64,000 nt of DNA. It comes from Gordius sp. MW1 (Eukaryota > Nematomorpha > Gordioida > Gordea > Gordiidae). Of this stretch, positions 44,401 to 56,308 are shown piece after piece. The stretch covers positions 1,054,001-1,118,000 of the forward strand of contig OZ038530.1 of assembly GCA_964036665.1 (NCBI GenBank), read 5' to 3'. Position 1 is the stretch's first letter. Each line of letters starts with the position of its first letter. The notes under the pieces are model-generated. The model was not told the DNA's origin and did no database searches. It worked only from the letters and a program-made list of their open reading frames with translations. A program made the translations under genes and the position numbers.

Positions 44401-46999
44401 GTCCTTCCGTTGTCCTTCCGTTGTCCGTCCGTTGTCCTTCCGTTGTCCGTCCGTTGTCCGTCTGATGTCCTTCCGTTGTCCGTCCGTTGTCCGCCCGTTG
44501 TCCTTCCGTTGTCCTTCCGTTGTCCTTCCGTTGTCCTTCCGTTGTCCTTCCGTTGTACGTCCGTTGTCCGTCTGATGTCATTTTGTTGTCCGTCCGTTGT
44601 CCGCCCGTTGTCCATCCGTTGTCCTTCCGTTGTCCTTCCGTTGTCCTTCCGTTGTCCGTCCGTTGTCCGTCCGTTGTCCTTCCGTTGTCCGTCCGTTGTC
44701 CGTCCGTTTTCCTTCCGTTGTCCGTCAGATGTCCTTTTGTTGTCTGTCCGTTGTCCGTTCGTTGTCCGTTCGTTGTCCGCCCGTTGTCCTTCCGTTGTCC
44801 TTCCGTTGTCCGTCCGTTGTCCGTCCGTTGTCCTTCCGTTGTCCGTCTGATGTCCTTTTGTTGTCTGTCCGTTGTCCGTTCGTTGTCCGTTCGTTGTCCG
44901 TCCGTTGTCCGTCCGTTGTCCTTCCGTTGTCCTTCCGTTGTCCTTCCGTTGTCCGTTAGTTGTGCGTCTGATGTCATTTTGTTGTCCGTCCGTTGTCCGT
45001 CCGTTGTCCGTTTGTTGTCCGTCCGTTGTCCGTCTGATGTCCTTTTGTTGTCTATCCGTTGTCCGTTCGTTGTCCGTTCGTTGTCCGTTCGTTGTCCGTT
45101 CGTTGTCCGTTCGTTGTCCGTCTGATGTCCTTTTGTTGTCCTTCCGTTGTCCGTCCGTTGTCCGTTTGATGTCCTTTTGTTGTCCGTCCGTTGTCCGTCC
45201 GTTGTCCTTGCGTTGTCCTTCCGTTGTCCGCCCGTTGTCCGTTCGTTGTCCGTCCGTTGTCCTTTCGTTGTCCGCCCGTTGTCCGTCCGTTGTCCGTCCG
45301 TTGTCCGTCCGTTGTCCGCCCGTTGTCCTTCCGTTGTCCTTCCGTTGTCCGTCTGTTGTCCTTTCGTTGTCCGCCCGTTGTCCGTCCGTTGTCCGTCCGT
45401 TGTCCGTCCGTTGTCCGCCCGTTGTCCTTCCGTTGTCCGTCCGTTGTCCTTCCGTTGTCCGTCCGTTGTCCGTCCGTTGTCCGTCCGTTGTCCTTCCGTT
45501 GTCCGCCCGTTGTCCGTTCGTTGTCCGTTCGTTGTCCGTTCGTTGTCAGTCTGATGTCCTTTTGTTGTCCTTCCGTTGTCCGTCCGTTGTCCGTCTGATG
45601 TCCTTCCGTTGTCCGTCCGTTGTCCGCCCGTTGTCATTCCGTTGTCCTTCCGTTGTCCGTCCGTTGTCCGCCCGTTGTCCTTCCGTTGTCCTTCCGTTGT
45701 CCGTCCGTTGTCCTTCCGTTGTCCGTCCGTTGTCCGTCTGATGTCCTTCCGTTGTCCGTCCGTTGTCCGCCCGTTGTCCTTCCGTTGTCCTTCCGTTGTC
45801 CTTCCGTTGTCCTTCCGTTGTCCTTCCGTTGTCCGTCCGTTGTCCGTCTGATGTCATTTTGTTGTCCGTCCGTTGTCCGCCCGTTGTCCATCCGTTGTCC
45901 TTCCGTTGTCCTTCCGTTGTCCTTCCGTTGTCCGTCCGTTGTCCGCCCGTTGTCCTTCCGTTGTCCTTCCGTTGTCCGTCAGATGTCCTTTTGTTGTCTG
46001 TCCGTTGTCCGTTCGTTGTCCGTTCGTTGTCCGTCCGTTGTCCGCCCTTTGTCCTTCCGTTGTCCTTCCGTTGTCCGTCCGTTGTCCGTCCGTTGTCCTT
46101 CCGTTGTCCGTCAGATGTCCTTTTGTTGTCTGTCCGTTGTCCGTTTGTTGTCCGTTCGTTGTCCGTCCGTTGTCCTTCCGTTGTCCTTCCGTTGTCCGTT
46201 CGTTGTCCGTCCGTTGTCCGTCCGTTGTCCTTCCGTTGTCCGTCCGTTGTCCGTCCGTTGTCCGTCCGTTGTCCGTCCGTTGTCCGTCCGTTGTCCGTCT
46301 GATGTCCTTCCGTTGTCCGTCCGTTGTCCGCCCGTTGTCCTTCCGTTGTCCTTCCGTTGTCCTTCCGTTGTCCTTCCGTTGTCCTTCCGTTGTACGTCCG
46401 TTGTCCGTCTGATGTCATTTTGTTGTCCGTCCGTTGTCCGCCCGTTGTCCATCCGTTGTCCTTCCGTTGTCCGTCTGATGTCATTTTGTTGTCCGTCCGT
46501 TGTCCGTCCGTTGTCCGTCCGTTGTCCGTTCGTTGTCCGTCCGTTGTCCGTCTGATGTCCTTTTGTTGTCTGTCCGTTGACCGTTCGTTGTCCGTTCGTT
46601 GTCCGTTCGTTGTCCGTCTGATGTCCTTTTGTTGTCCTTCCGTTGTCCGTCCGTTGTCCGTCTGATGTCCGCTCGTTGTCCTTCCGTTGTCCGTCCGTTG
46701 TCCGCCCGTTGTCCTTCCGTTGTCCTTCCGTTGTCCGTCCGTTGTCCTTCCGTTGTCCGTCCGTTGTCCGTCTGATGTCCTTTTGTTGTCCGTCCGTTGT
46801 CCGTCTGATGTCCTTTTGTTGTCCTTCCGTTGTCCGTCCGTTGTCCGTCTGATGTCCTTCCGTTGTCCATCCGTTGTCCGTCCCTTGTCCATCTGATGTC
46901 CTTCCGTTGTCCGTCCGTTGTCCGTCTGATGTCCTTCCGTTGTCCGTCCGTTGTCCGTCCGTTGTCCGTCTGATGTCCTTCCGTTGTCCGTCCGTTGTC
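38423..46999 (+). repeat. 11-bp satellite array, S16
   Basis: An 8.6-kb array without AT-rich islands. It contains variants absent or rare on the left, such as GTCACTCCGTT and GTCATTCCGTT, and internal direct repeats at about 3.0 kb (41299 with 44300). Irregular units occur near 39545 and at 43013-43023 (GTTGTTACCGTTG). No gene is seen. Confidence 0.95.
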
Positions 47000-49900
47000 C
47001 ATCAGGAGGCTACAAGTTTGAATCCCGGAGAGTATTCTGTTCTTGTTAATAACATTGATAATATGACTTTTTAGCCGTCCGCTGAAATTTTCACGAAGCC
47101 TATATGGTTGAACAAAAAAATTTAAAAAATTTTCAAGTCGAAAAAATTTTTTTTTTCGGAATTCACCTCTGATATCGAAAATTTTCATGAGGCCTATATG
47201 GTGTTACAAAAAAATTGAAAAAATTTTGAGGTCGAAAAAATATTTTCTGATCAAAAAAATTTTTTTTACGGAATTCACTTCTGATATCAAAAATTTTCAT
47301 GAGGCCTATATGGTTGAACAAAAAAATGGAAAAAAATTTGAGGTCGAAAAAAATATTTTTTGATAAAAAAAATTTAATAAATTGCATAGCACGGAGGGAC
47401 GACGGAGGGACGACGGACGGACGACGGACGGACGACGGAGAGACGACGGAGGGAGGACGGACGGACAACGGAGGGACGACGGACCGTCCGTTGTCCGTCA
47501 GGAGGCAACAAGTTTGAATCCGTGAGAGTATTCTGTTGATAATATGACTTTTTGGCCGTCCGCTGGCTACGTCCGTTGTCCGTCCGTTGTCCGCCCGTTG
47601 TCCGTCTGTTGTCCGTCCGTTGTCCGTCCTTTGTCCGTTCGTTGTCCGTTCGTTGTCCTTCCGTTGTTCTTCCGTTGTCCTTCCGTTGTCCGTCCGTTGT
47701 CCGTCTGATGTCCTTCCGTTGTCCGTCCGTTGTCCGTCCGTTGTCCGCCCGTTGTCCTTCCGTTGTCCGTCCGTTGTCCTTCCGTTGTCCGTCCGTTGTC
47801 CTTCCGTTGTCCGTCCGTTGTCCTTCCGTTGTCCGTCCGTTGTCCGTCCGTTGTCCGTCTGATGTCCTTTTGTTGTCCTTCCGTTGTCCGTCCGTTGTCC
47901 GTCTGATGTCCTTCCGTTGTCCATCCGTTGTCCGTCCCTTGTCCGTCTGATGTCCTTCCGTTGTCCGTCCGTTGTCCGTCCCTTGTCCGTTTGATGTCCT
48001 TCCGTTGTCCGTCCGTTGTCCGTCCGTTGTCCTCCCGTTGTCCTTCCGTTGTCCTTCCGTTGTCCGTCCGTTGTCCGTCTGATGTCCTTCCGTTGTCCGT
48101 CCGTTGTCCGTCCGTTGTCCGTCCGTTGTCCGTCCGTTGTCCTTCCGTTGTCCGTCCGTTGTCCTTCCGTTGTCCGTCCGTTGTCCGTCTGATGTCCTTT
48201 TGTTGTCCGTCCGTTGTCCGTCCGTTGTCCGTCCCTTGTCCGTCTGATGTCCTTTTGTTGTCCGTCCGTTGTCCGTTCGTTGTCCGTTCGTTGTCCGTTC
48301 GTTGTCCTTCCGTTGTCCGTCCGTTGTCCGTCTGATGTCCTTCCGTTGTCCGTCCGTTGTCCGTCCGTTGTCCGCCCGTTGTCCTTCCGTTGTCCGTCCG
48401 TTGTCCGTCCGTTGTCCGTCTGATGTCCTTCCGTTGTCCTTCCGTTGTCCTTCCGTTGTCCGTCCGTTGTCCGTCCGTTGTCCTTCCGTTGTCCGTCAGA
48501 TGTCCTTTTGTTGTCTGTCCGTTGTCCGTTCGTTGTCCGTTCGTTGTCCGCCCGTTGTCCTTCCGTTGTCCTTCCGTTGTCCGTCCGTTGTCCGTCCGTT
48601 GTCCTTCCGTTGTCCGTCTGATGTCCTTTTGTTGTCTGTCCGTTGTCCGTTCGTTGTCCGTTCGTTGTCCGTCCGTTGTCCGTCCGTTGTCCTTCCGTTG
48701 TCCTTCCGTTGTCCGTCCGTTGTCCGCCCGTTGTCCATCCGTTGTCCGCCCGTTGTCCGTCCGTTGTCCGTCCGTTGTCCGCCCGTTGTCCTTCCGTTGT
48801 CCTTCCGTTGTCCGCCCGTTGTCCGCCCGTTGTCCGCCCGTTGTCCTTCCGTTGTCCGCCCATTGTCCGTCCGTTGTCCGTCCGTTGTCCGTCCGTTGTC
48901 CTTTCGTTGTCCGTCCGTTGTCCGCCCGTTGTCCTTCCGTTGTCCGCCCGTTGTCCGTCCGTTGTCCGTCCGTTGTCCGCCCGTTGTCCTTCCGTTGTCC
49001 TTCCGTTGTCCTTCCGTTGTCCGTCCGTTGTCCGTCTGATGTCCTTTTGTTGTCCGTCCGTTGTCCGTCCGTTGTCCGCCCGTTGTCCTTCCGTTGTCCG
49101 TTCGTTGTCCGTTCGTTGTCCGTCTGATGTCATTTTGTTGTCCGTCCGTTGTCCGCCCGTTGTCCGTCTGATGTCCTTCCGTTGTCCGTCCGTTGTCCGC
49201 CCGTTGTCCTTCCGTTGTCCGTCCGTTGTCCGTCCGTTGTCCGTCCGTTGTCCGTCGGTTGTCCGTCTGATGTCCTTCCGTTGTCCGTGCGTTGTCCGTC
49301 CCTTGTCCGTCTGATGTCCTTCCGTTGTCCGTCCGTTGTCCGTCCGTTGTCCATCCGTTGTCCGCCCGTTGTCCGTCCGTTGTCCGTCCGTTGTCCGCCC
49401 GTTGTCCTTCCGTTGTCCTTCCGTTGTCCTTCCGTTGTCCGTCCGTTGTCCGTCCGTTGTCCGTCTGATGTCCTTTTGTTGTCCTTCCGTTGTCCGTCCG
49501 TTGTCCGTCTGATGTCCTTCCGTTGTCCATCCGTTGTCCGTCCCTTGTCCGTCTGATGTCCTTCCGTTGTCCGTCCGTTGTCCGTCCCTTGTCCGTTTGA
49601 TGTCCTTCCGTTGTCCGTCCGTTGTCCGTCCGTTGTCCGCCCGTTGTCCTTCCGTTGTCCTTCCGTTGTCCGTCCGTTGTCCGTCTGATGTCCTTCCGTT
49701 GTCCGTCCGTTGTCCGTCCGTTGTCCGTCCGTTGTCCGTCCGTTGTCCTTCCGTTGTCCGTCCGTTGTCCTTCCGTTGTCCGTCCGTTGTCCGTCTGATG
49801 TCCTTTTGTTGTCCGTCCGTTGTCCGTCCGTTGTCCGTCCCTTGTCCGTCTGATGTCCTTTTGTTGTCCGTCCGTTGTCCGTTCGTTGTCCGTTCGTTGT

Positions 49901-50546
49901 CCGTTCGTTGTCCTTCCGTTGTCCGTCCGTTGTCCGTCTGATGTCCTTCCGTTGTCCGTCCGTTGTCCGTCCGTTGTCCGCCCGTTGTCCTTCCGTTGTC
50001 CGTCCGTTGTCCGTCCGTTGTCCGTCTGATGTCCTTCCGTTGTCCTTCCGTTGTCCTTCCGTTGTCCTTCCGTTGTCCGTCCGTTGTCCGTCCGTTGTCC
50101 TTCCGTTGTCCGTCCGTTGTCCGTCCGTTGTCCTTCCGTTGTCCGTCAGATGTCCTTTTGTTGTCTGTCCGTTGTCCGTTCGTTGTCCGTTCGTTGTCCG
50201 CCCGTTGTCCTTCCGTTGTCCTTCCGTTGTCCGTCCGTTGTCCGTCCGTTGTCCTTCCGTTGTCCGTCTGATGTCCTTTTGTTGTCTGTCCGTTGTCCGT
50301 TCGTTGTCCGTTCGTTGTCCGTCCGTTGTCCGTCCGTTGTCCTTCCGTTGTCCTTCCGTTGTCCGTCCGTTGTCCGCCCGTTGTCCATCCGTTGTCCGCC
50401 CGTTGTCCGTCCGTTGTCCGTCCGTTGTCCGCCCGTTGTCCTTCCGTTGTCCTTCCGTTGTCCGCCCGTTGTCCGCCCGTTGTCCGCCCGTTGTCCTTCC
50501 GTTGTCCGCCCATTGTCCGTCCGTTGTCCGTCCGTTGTCCGTCCGT
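44785..50546 (+). repeat. 5762-bp higher-order repeat, copy 1
   Basis: Contains the end of S16, J module M9 and about 3 kb of following array. Landmarks recur at +5762 throughout (47000 with 52762; 47570 with 53332). Boundaries are estimated from where unit order diverges, accurate to about 20 bp. Confidence 0.85.
47000..47570 (+). repeat. J module M9 (three AT subrepeats)
   Basis: The module is 571 bp, with a three-subrepeat core and one fewer inverted 11-mer unit than M7. M10 and M11 are same-length copies. Confidence 0.9.
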
Positions 50547-52761
50547 TGTCCTTCCGTTGTCCTTCCGTTGTCCGTCCGTTGTCCGTCCGTTGTCCTTCCG
50601 TTGTCCGTCTGATGTCCTTTTGTTGTCTGTCCGTTGTCCGTTCGTTGTCCGTTCGTTGTCCGTCCGTTGTCCGTCCGTTGTCCTTCCGTTGTCCTTCCGT
50701 TGTCCTTCCGTTGTCCGTTAGTTGTGCGTCTGATGTCATTTTGTTGTCCGTCCGTTGTCCGTCCGTTGTCCGTTTGTTGTCCGTCCGTTGTCCGTCTGAT
50801 GTCCTTTTGTTGTCTATCCGTTGTCCGTTCGTTGTCCGTTCGTTGTCCGTTCGTTGTCCGTTCGTTGTCCGTTCGTTGTCCGTCTGATGTCCTTTTGTTG
50901 TCCTTCCGTTGTCCGTCCGTTGTCCGTTTGATGTCCTTTTGTTGTCCGTCCGTTGTCCGTCCGTTGTCCTTGCGTTGTCCTTCCGTTGTCCGCCCGTTGT
51001 CCGTTCGTTGTCCGTCCGTTGTCCTTTCGTTGTCCGCCCGTTGTCCGTCCGTTGTCCGTCCGTTGTCCGTCCGTTGTCCGCCCGTTGTCCTTCCGTTGTC
51101 CTTCCGTTGTCCGTCTGTTGTCCTTTCGTTGTCCGCCCGTTGTCCGTCCGTTGTCCGTCCGTTGTCCGTCCGTTGTCCGCCCGTTGTCCTTCCGTTGTCC
51201 GTCCGTTGTCCTTCCGTTGTCCGTCCGTTGTCCGTCCGTTGTCCGTCCGTTGTCCTTCCGTTGTCCGCCCGTTGTCCGTTCGTTGTCCGTTCGTTGTCCG
51301 TTCGTTGTCCGTCTGATGTCCTTTTGTTGTCCTTCCGTTGTCCGTCCGTTGTCCGTCTGATGTCCTTCCGTTGTCCGTCCGTTGTCCGCCCGTTGTCATT
51401 CCGTTGTCCTTCCGTTGTCCGTCCGTTGTCCGCCCGTTGTCCTTCCGTTGTCCTTCCGTTGTCCGTCCGTTGTCCTTCCGTTGTCCGTCCGTTGTCCGTC
51501 TGATGTCCTTCCGTTGTCCGTCCGTTGTCCGCCCGTTGTCCTTCCGTTGTCCTTCCGTTGTCCTTCCGTTGTCCTTCCGTTGTCCTTCCGTTGTCCGTCC
51601 GTTGTCCGTCTGATGTCATTTTGTTGTCCGTCCGTTGTCCGCCCGTTGTCCATCCGTTGTCCTTCCGTTGTCCTTCCGTTGTCCTTCCGTTGTCCGTCCG
51701 TTGTCCGCCCGTTGTCCTTCCGTTGTCCTTCCGTTGTCCGTCAGATGTCCTTTTGTTGTCTGTCCGTTGTCCGTTCGTTGTCCGTTCGTTGTCCGTCCGT
51801 TGTCCGCCCTTTGTCCTTCCGTTGTCCTTCCGTTGTCCGTCCGTTGTCCGTCCGTTGTCCTTCCGTTGTCCGTCAGATGTCCTTTTGTTGTCTGTCCGTT
51901 GTCCGTTTGTTGTCCGTTCGTTGTCCGTCCGTTGTCCTTCCGTTGTCCTTCCGTTGTCCGTTCGTTGTCCGTCCGTTGTCCGTCCGTTGTCCTTCCGTTG
52001 TCCGTCCGTTGTCCGTCCGTTGTCCGTCCGTTGTCCGTCCGTTGTCCGTCCGTTGTCCGTCTGATGTCCTTCCGTTGTCCGTCCGTTGTCCGCCCGTTGT
52101 CCTTCCGTTGTCCTTCCGTTGTCCTTCCGTTGTCCTTCCGTTGTCCTTCCGTTGTACGTCCGTTGTCCGTCTGATGTCATTTTGTTGTCCGTCCGTTGTC
52201 CGCCCGTTGTCCATCCGTTGTCCTTCCGTTGTCCGTCTGATGTCATTTTGTTGTCCGTCCGTTGTCCGTCCGTTGTCCGTCCGTTGTCCGTTCGTTGTCC
52301 GTCCGTTGTCCGTCTGATGTCCTTTTGTTGTCTGTCCGTTGACCGTTCGTTGTCCGTTCGTTGTCCGTTCGTTGTCCGTCTGATGTCCTTTTGTTGTCCT
52401 TCCGTTGTCCGTCCGTTGTCCGTCTGATGTCCGCTCGTTGTCCTTCCGTTGTCCGTCCGTTGTCCGCCCGTTGTCCTTCCGTTGTCCTTCCGTTGTCCGT
52501 CCGTTGTCCTTCCGTTGTCCGTCCGTTGTCCGTCTGATGTCCTTTTGTTGTCCGTCCGTTGTCCGTCTGATGTCCTTTTGTTGTCCTTCCGTTGTCCGTC
52601 CGTTGTCCGTCTGATGTCCTTCCGTTGTCCATCCGTTGTCCGTCCCTTGTCCATCTGATGTCCTTCCGTTGTCCGTCCGTTGTCCGTCTGATGTCCTTCC
52701 GTTGTCCGTCCGTTGTCCGTCCGTTGTCCGTCTGATGTCCTTCCGTTGTCCGTCCGTTGTC
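47571..52761 (+). repeat. 11-bp satellite array, S17
   Basis: Array between M9 and M10; the junction of the two 5762-bp copies falls near 50546. A rare GTCCTCCCGTT unit near 48031 is GTCCGCCCGTT in the second copy, one of few differences between copies. No gene is seen. Confidence 0.95.
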
Positions 52762-55700
52762 CATCAGGAGGCTACAAGTTTGAATCCCGGAGAGTATTCT
52801 GTTCTTGTTAATAACATTGATAATATGACTTTTTAGCCGTCCGCTGAAATTTTCACGAAGCCTATATGGTTGAACAAAAAAATTTAAAAAATTTTCAAGT
52901 CGAAAAAATTTTTTTTTTCGGAATTCACCTCTGATATCGAAAATTTTCATGAGGCCTATATGGTGTTACAAAAAAATTGAAAAAATTTTGAGGTCGAAAA
53001 AATATTTTCTGATCAAAAAAATTTTTTTTACGGAATTCACTTCTGATATCAAAAATTTTCATGAGGCCTATATGGTTGAACAAAAAAATGGAAAAAAATT
53101 TGAGGTCGAAAAAAATATTTTTTGATAAAAAAAATTTAATAAATTGCATAGCACGGAGGGACGACGGAGGGACGACGGACGGACGACGGACGGACGACGG
53201 AGAGACGACGGAGGGAGGACGGACGGACAACGGAGGGACGACGGACCGTCCGTTGTCCGTCAGGAGGCAACAAGTTTGAATCCGTGAGAGTATTCTGTTG
53301 ATAATATGACTTTTTGGCCGTCCGCTGGCTACGTCCGTTGTCCGTCCGTTGTCCGCCCGTTGTCCGTCTGTTGTCCGTCCGTTGTCCGTCCTTTGTCCGT
53401 TCGTTGTCCGTTCGTTGTCCTTCCGTTGTTCTTCCGTTGTCCTTCCGTTGTCCGTCCGTTGTCCGTCTGATGTCCTTCCGTTGTCCGTCCGTTGTCCGTC
53501 CGTTGTCCGCCCGTTGTCCTTCCGTTGTCCGTCCGTTGTCCTTCCGTTGTCCGTCCGTTGTCCTTCCGTTGTCCGTCCGTTGTCCTTCCGTTGTCCGTCC
53601 GTTGTCCGTCCGTTGTCCGTCTGATGTCCTTTTGTTGTCCTTCCGTTGTCCGTCCGTTGTCCGTCTGATGTCCTTCCGTTGTCCATCCGTTGTCCGTCCC
53701 TTGTCCGTCTGATGTCCTTCCGTTGTCCGTCCGTTGTCCGTCCCTTGTCCGTTTGATGTCCTTCCGTTGTCCGTCCGTTGTCCGTCCGTTGTCCGCCCGT
53801 TGTCCTTCCGTTGTCCTTCCGTTGTCCGTCCGTTGTCCGTCTGATGTCCTTCCGTTGTCCGTCCGTTGTCCGTCCGTTGTCCGTCCGTTGTCCGTCCGTT
53901 GTCCTTCCGTTGTCCGTCCGTTGTCCTTCCGTTGTCCGTCCGTTGTCCGTCTGATGTCCTTTTGTTGTCCGTCCGTTGTCCGTCCGTTGTCCGTCCCTTG
54001 TCCGTCTGATGTCCTTTTGTTGTCCGTCCGTTGTCCGTTCGTTGTCCGTTCGTTGTCCGTTCGTTGTCCTTCCGTTGTCCGTCCGTTGTCCGTCTGATGT
54101 CCTTCCGTTGTCCGTCCGTTGTCCGTCCGTTGTCCGCCCGTTGTCCTTCCGTTGTCCGTCCGTTGTCCGTCCGTTGTCCGTCTGATGTCCTTCCGTTGTC
54201 CTTCCGTTGTCCTTCCGTTGTCCGTCCGTTGTCCGTCCGTTGTCCTTCCGTTGTCCGTCAGATGTCCTTTTGTTGTCTGTCCGTTGTCCGTTCGTTGTCC
54301 GTTCGTTGTCCGCCCGTTGTCCTTCCGTTGTCCTTCCGTTGTCCGTCCGTTGTCCGTCCGTTGTCCTTCCGTTGTCCGTCTGATGTCCTTTTGTTGTCTG
54401 TCCGTTGTCCGTTCGTTGTCCGTTCGTTGTCCGTCCGTTGTCCGTCCGTTGTCCTTCCGTTGTCCTTCCGTTGTCCGTCCGTTGTCCGCCCGTTGTCCAT
54501 CCGTTGTCCGCCCGTTGTCCGTCCGTTGTCCGTCCGTTGTCCGCCCGTTGTCCTTCCGTTGTCCTTCCGTTGTCCGCCCGTTGTCCGCCCGTTGTCCGCC
54601 CGTTGTCCTTCCGTTGTCCGCCCATTGTCCGTCCGTTGTCCGTCCGTTGTCCGTCCGTTGTCCTTTCGTTGTCCGTCCGTTGTCCGCCCGTTGTCCTTCC
54701 GTTGTCCGCCCGTTGTCCGTCCGTTGTCCGTCCGTTGTCCGCCCGTTGTCCTTCCGTTGTCCTTCCGTTGTCCTTCCGTTGTCCGTCCGTTGTCCGTCTG
54801 ATGTCCTTTTGTTGTCCGTCCGTTGTCCGTCCGTTGTCCGCCCGTTGTCCTTCCGTTGTCCGTTCGTTGTCCGTTCGTTGTCCGTCTGATGTCATTTTGT
54901 TGTCCGTCCGTTGTCCGCCCGTTGTCCGTCTGATGTCCTTCCGTTGTCCGTCCGTTGTCCGCCCGTTGTCCTTCCGTTGTCCGTCCGTTGTCCGTCCGTT
55001 GTCCGTCCGTTGTCCGTCGGTTGTCCGTCTGATGTCCTTCCGTTGTCCGTGCGTTGTCCGTCCCTTGTCCGTCTGATGTCCTTCCGTTGTCCGTCCGTTG
55101 TCCGTCCGTTGTCCATCCGTTGTCCGCCCGTTGTCCGTCCGTTGTCCGTCCGTTGTCCGCCCGTTGTCCTTCCGTTGTCCTTCCGTTGTCCTTCCGTTGT
55201 CCGTCCGTTGTCCGTCCGTTGTCCGTCTGATGTCCTTTTGTTGTCCTTCCGTTGTCCGTCCGTTGTCCGTCTGATGTCCTTCCGTTGTCCATCCGTTGTC
55301 CGTCCCTTGTCCGTCTGATGTCCTTCCGTTGTCCGTCCGTTGTCCGTCCCTTGTCCGTTTGATGTCCTTCCGTTGTCCGTCCGTTGTCCGTCCGTTGTCC
55401 GCCCGTTGTCCTTCCGTTGTCCTTCCGTTGTCCGTCCGTTGTCCGTCTGATGTCCTTCCGTTGTCCGTCCGTTGTCCGTCCGTTGTCCGTCCGTTGTCCG
55501 TCCGTTGTCCTTCCGTTGTCCGTCCGTTGTCCTTCCGTTGTCCGTCCGTTGTCCGTCTGATGTCCTTTTGTTGTCCGTCCGTTGTCCGTCCGTTGTCCGT
55601 CCCTTGTCCGTCTGATGTCCTTTTGTTGTCCGTCCGTTGTCCGTTCGTTGTCCGTTCGTTGTCCGTTCGTTGTCCTTCCGTTGTCCGTCCGTTGTCCGTC

Positions 55701-56308
55701 TGATGTCCTTCCGTTGTCCGTCCGTTGTCCGTCCGTTGTCCGCCCGTTGTCCTTCCGTTGTCCGTCCGTTGTCCGTCCGTTGTCCGTCTGATGTCCTTCC
55801 GTTGTCCTTCCGTTGTCCTTCCGTTGTCCTTCCGTTGTCCGTCCGTTGTCCGTCCGTTGTCCTTCCGTTGTCCGTCCGTTGTCCGTCCGTTGTCCTTCCG
55901 TTGTCCGTCAGATGTCCTTTTGTTGTCTGTCCGTTGTCCGTTCGTTGTCCGTTCGTTGTCCGCCCGTTGTCCTTCCGTTGTCCTTCCGTTGTCCGTCCGT
56001 TGTCCGTCCGTTGTCCTTCCGTTGTCCGTCTGATGTCCTTTTGTTGTCTGTCCGTTGTCCGTTCGTTGTCCGTTCGTTGTCCGTCCGTTGTCCGTCCGTT
56101 GTCCTTCCGTTGTCCTTCCGTTGTCCGTCCGTTGTCCGCCCGTTGTCCATCCGTTGTCCGCCCGTTGTCCGTCCGTTGTCCGTCCGTTGTCCGCCCGTTG
56201 TCCTTCCGTTGTCCTTCCGTTGTCCGCCCGTTGTCCGCCCGTTGTCCGCCCGTTGTCCTTCCGTTGTCCGCCCATTGTCCGTCCGTTGTCCGTCCGTTGT
56301 CCGTCCGT
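50547..56308 (+). repeat. 5762-bp higher-order repeat, copy 2
   Basis: Tandem copy of 44785-50546 including module M10. After about 56308 the array continues with units matching the 40-kb region instead. A further partial copy runs from about 60.8 kb to the window end (offset 15660 from 45147). Confidence 0.85.
52762..53332 (+). repeat. J module M10 (three AT subrepeats)
   Basis: The module is 571 bp and corresponds position by position to M9 at +5762, with no difference noticed. Confidence 0.9.
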
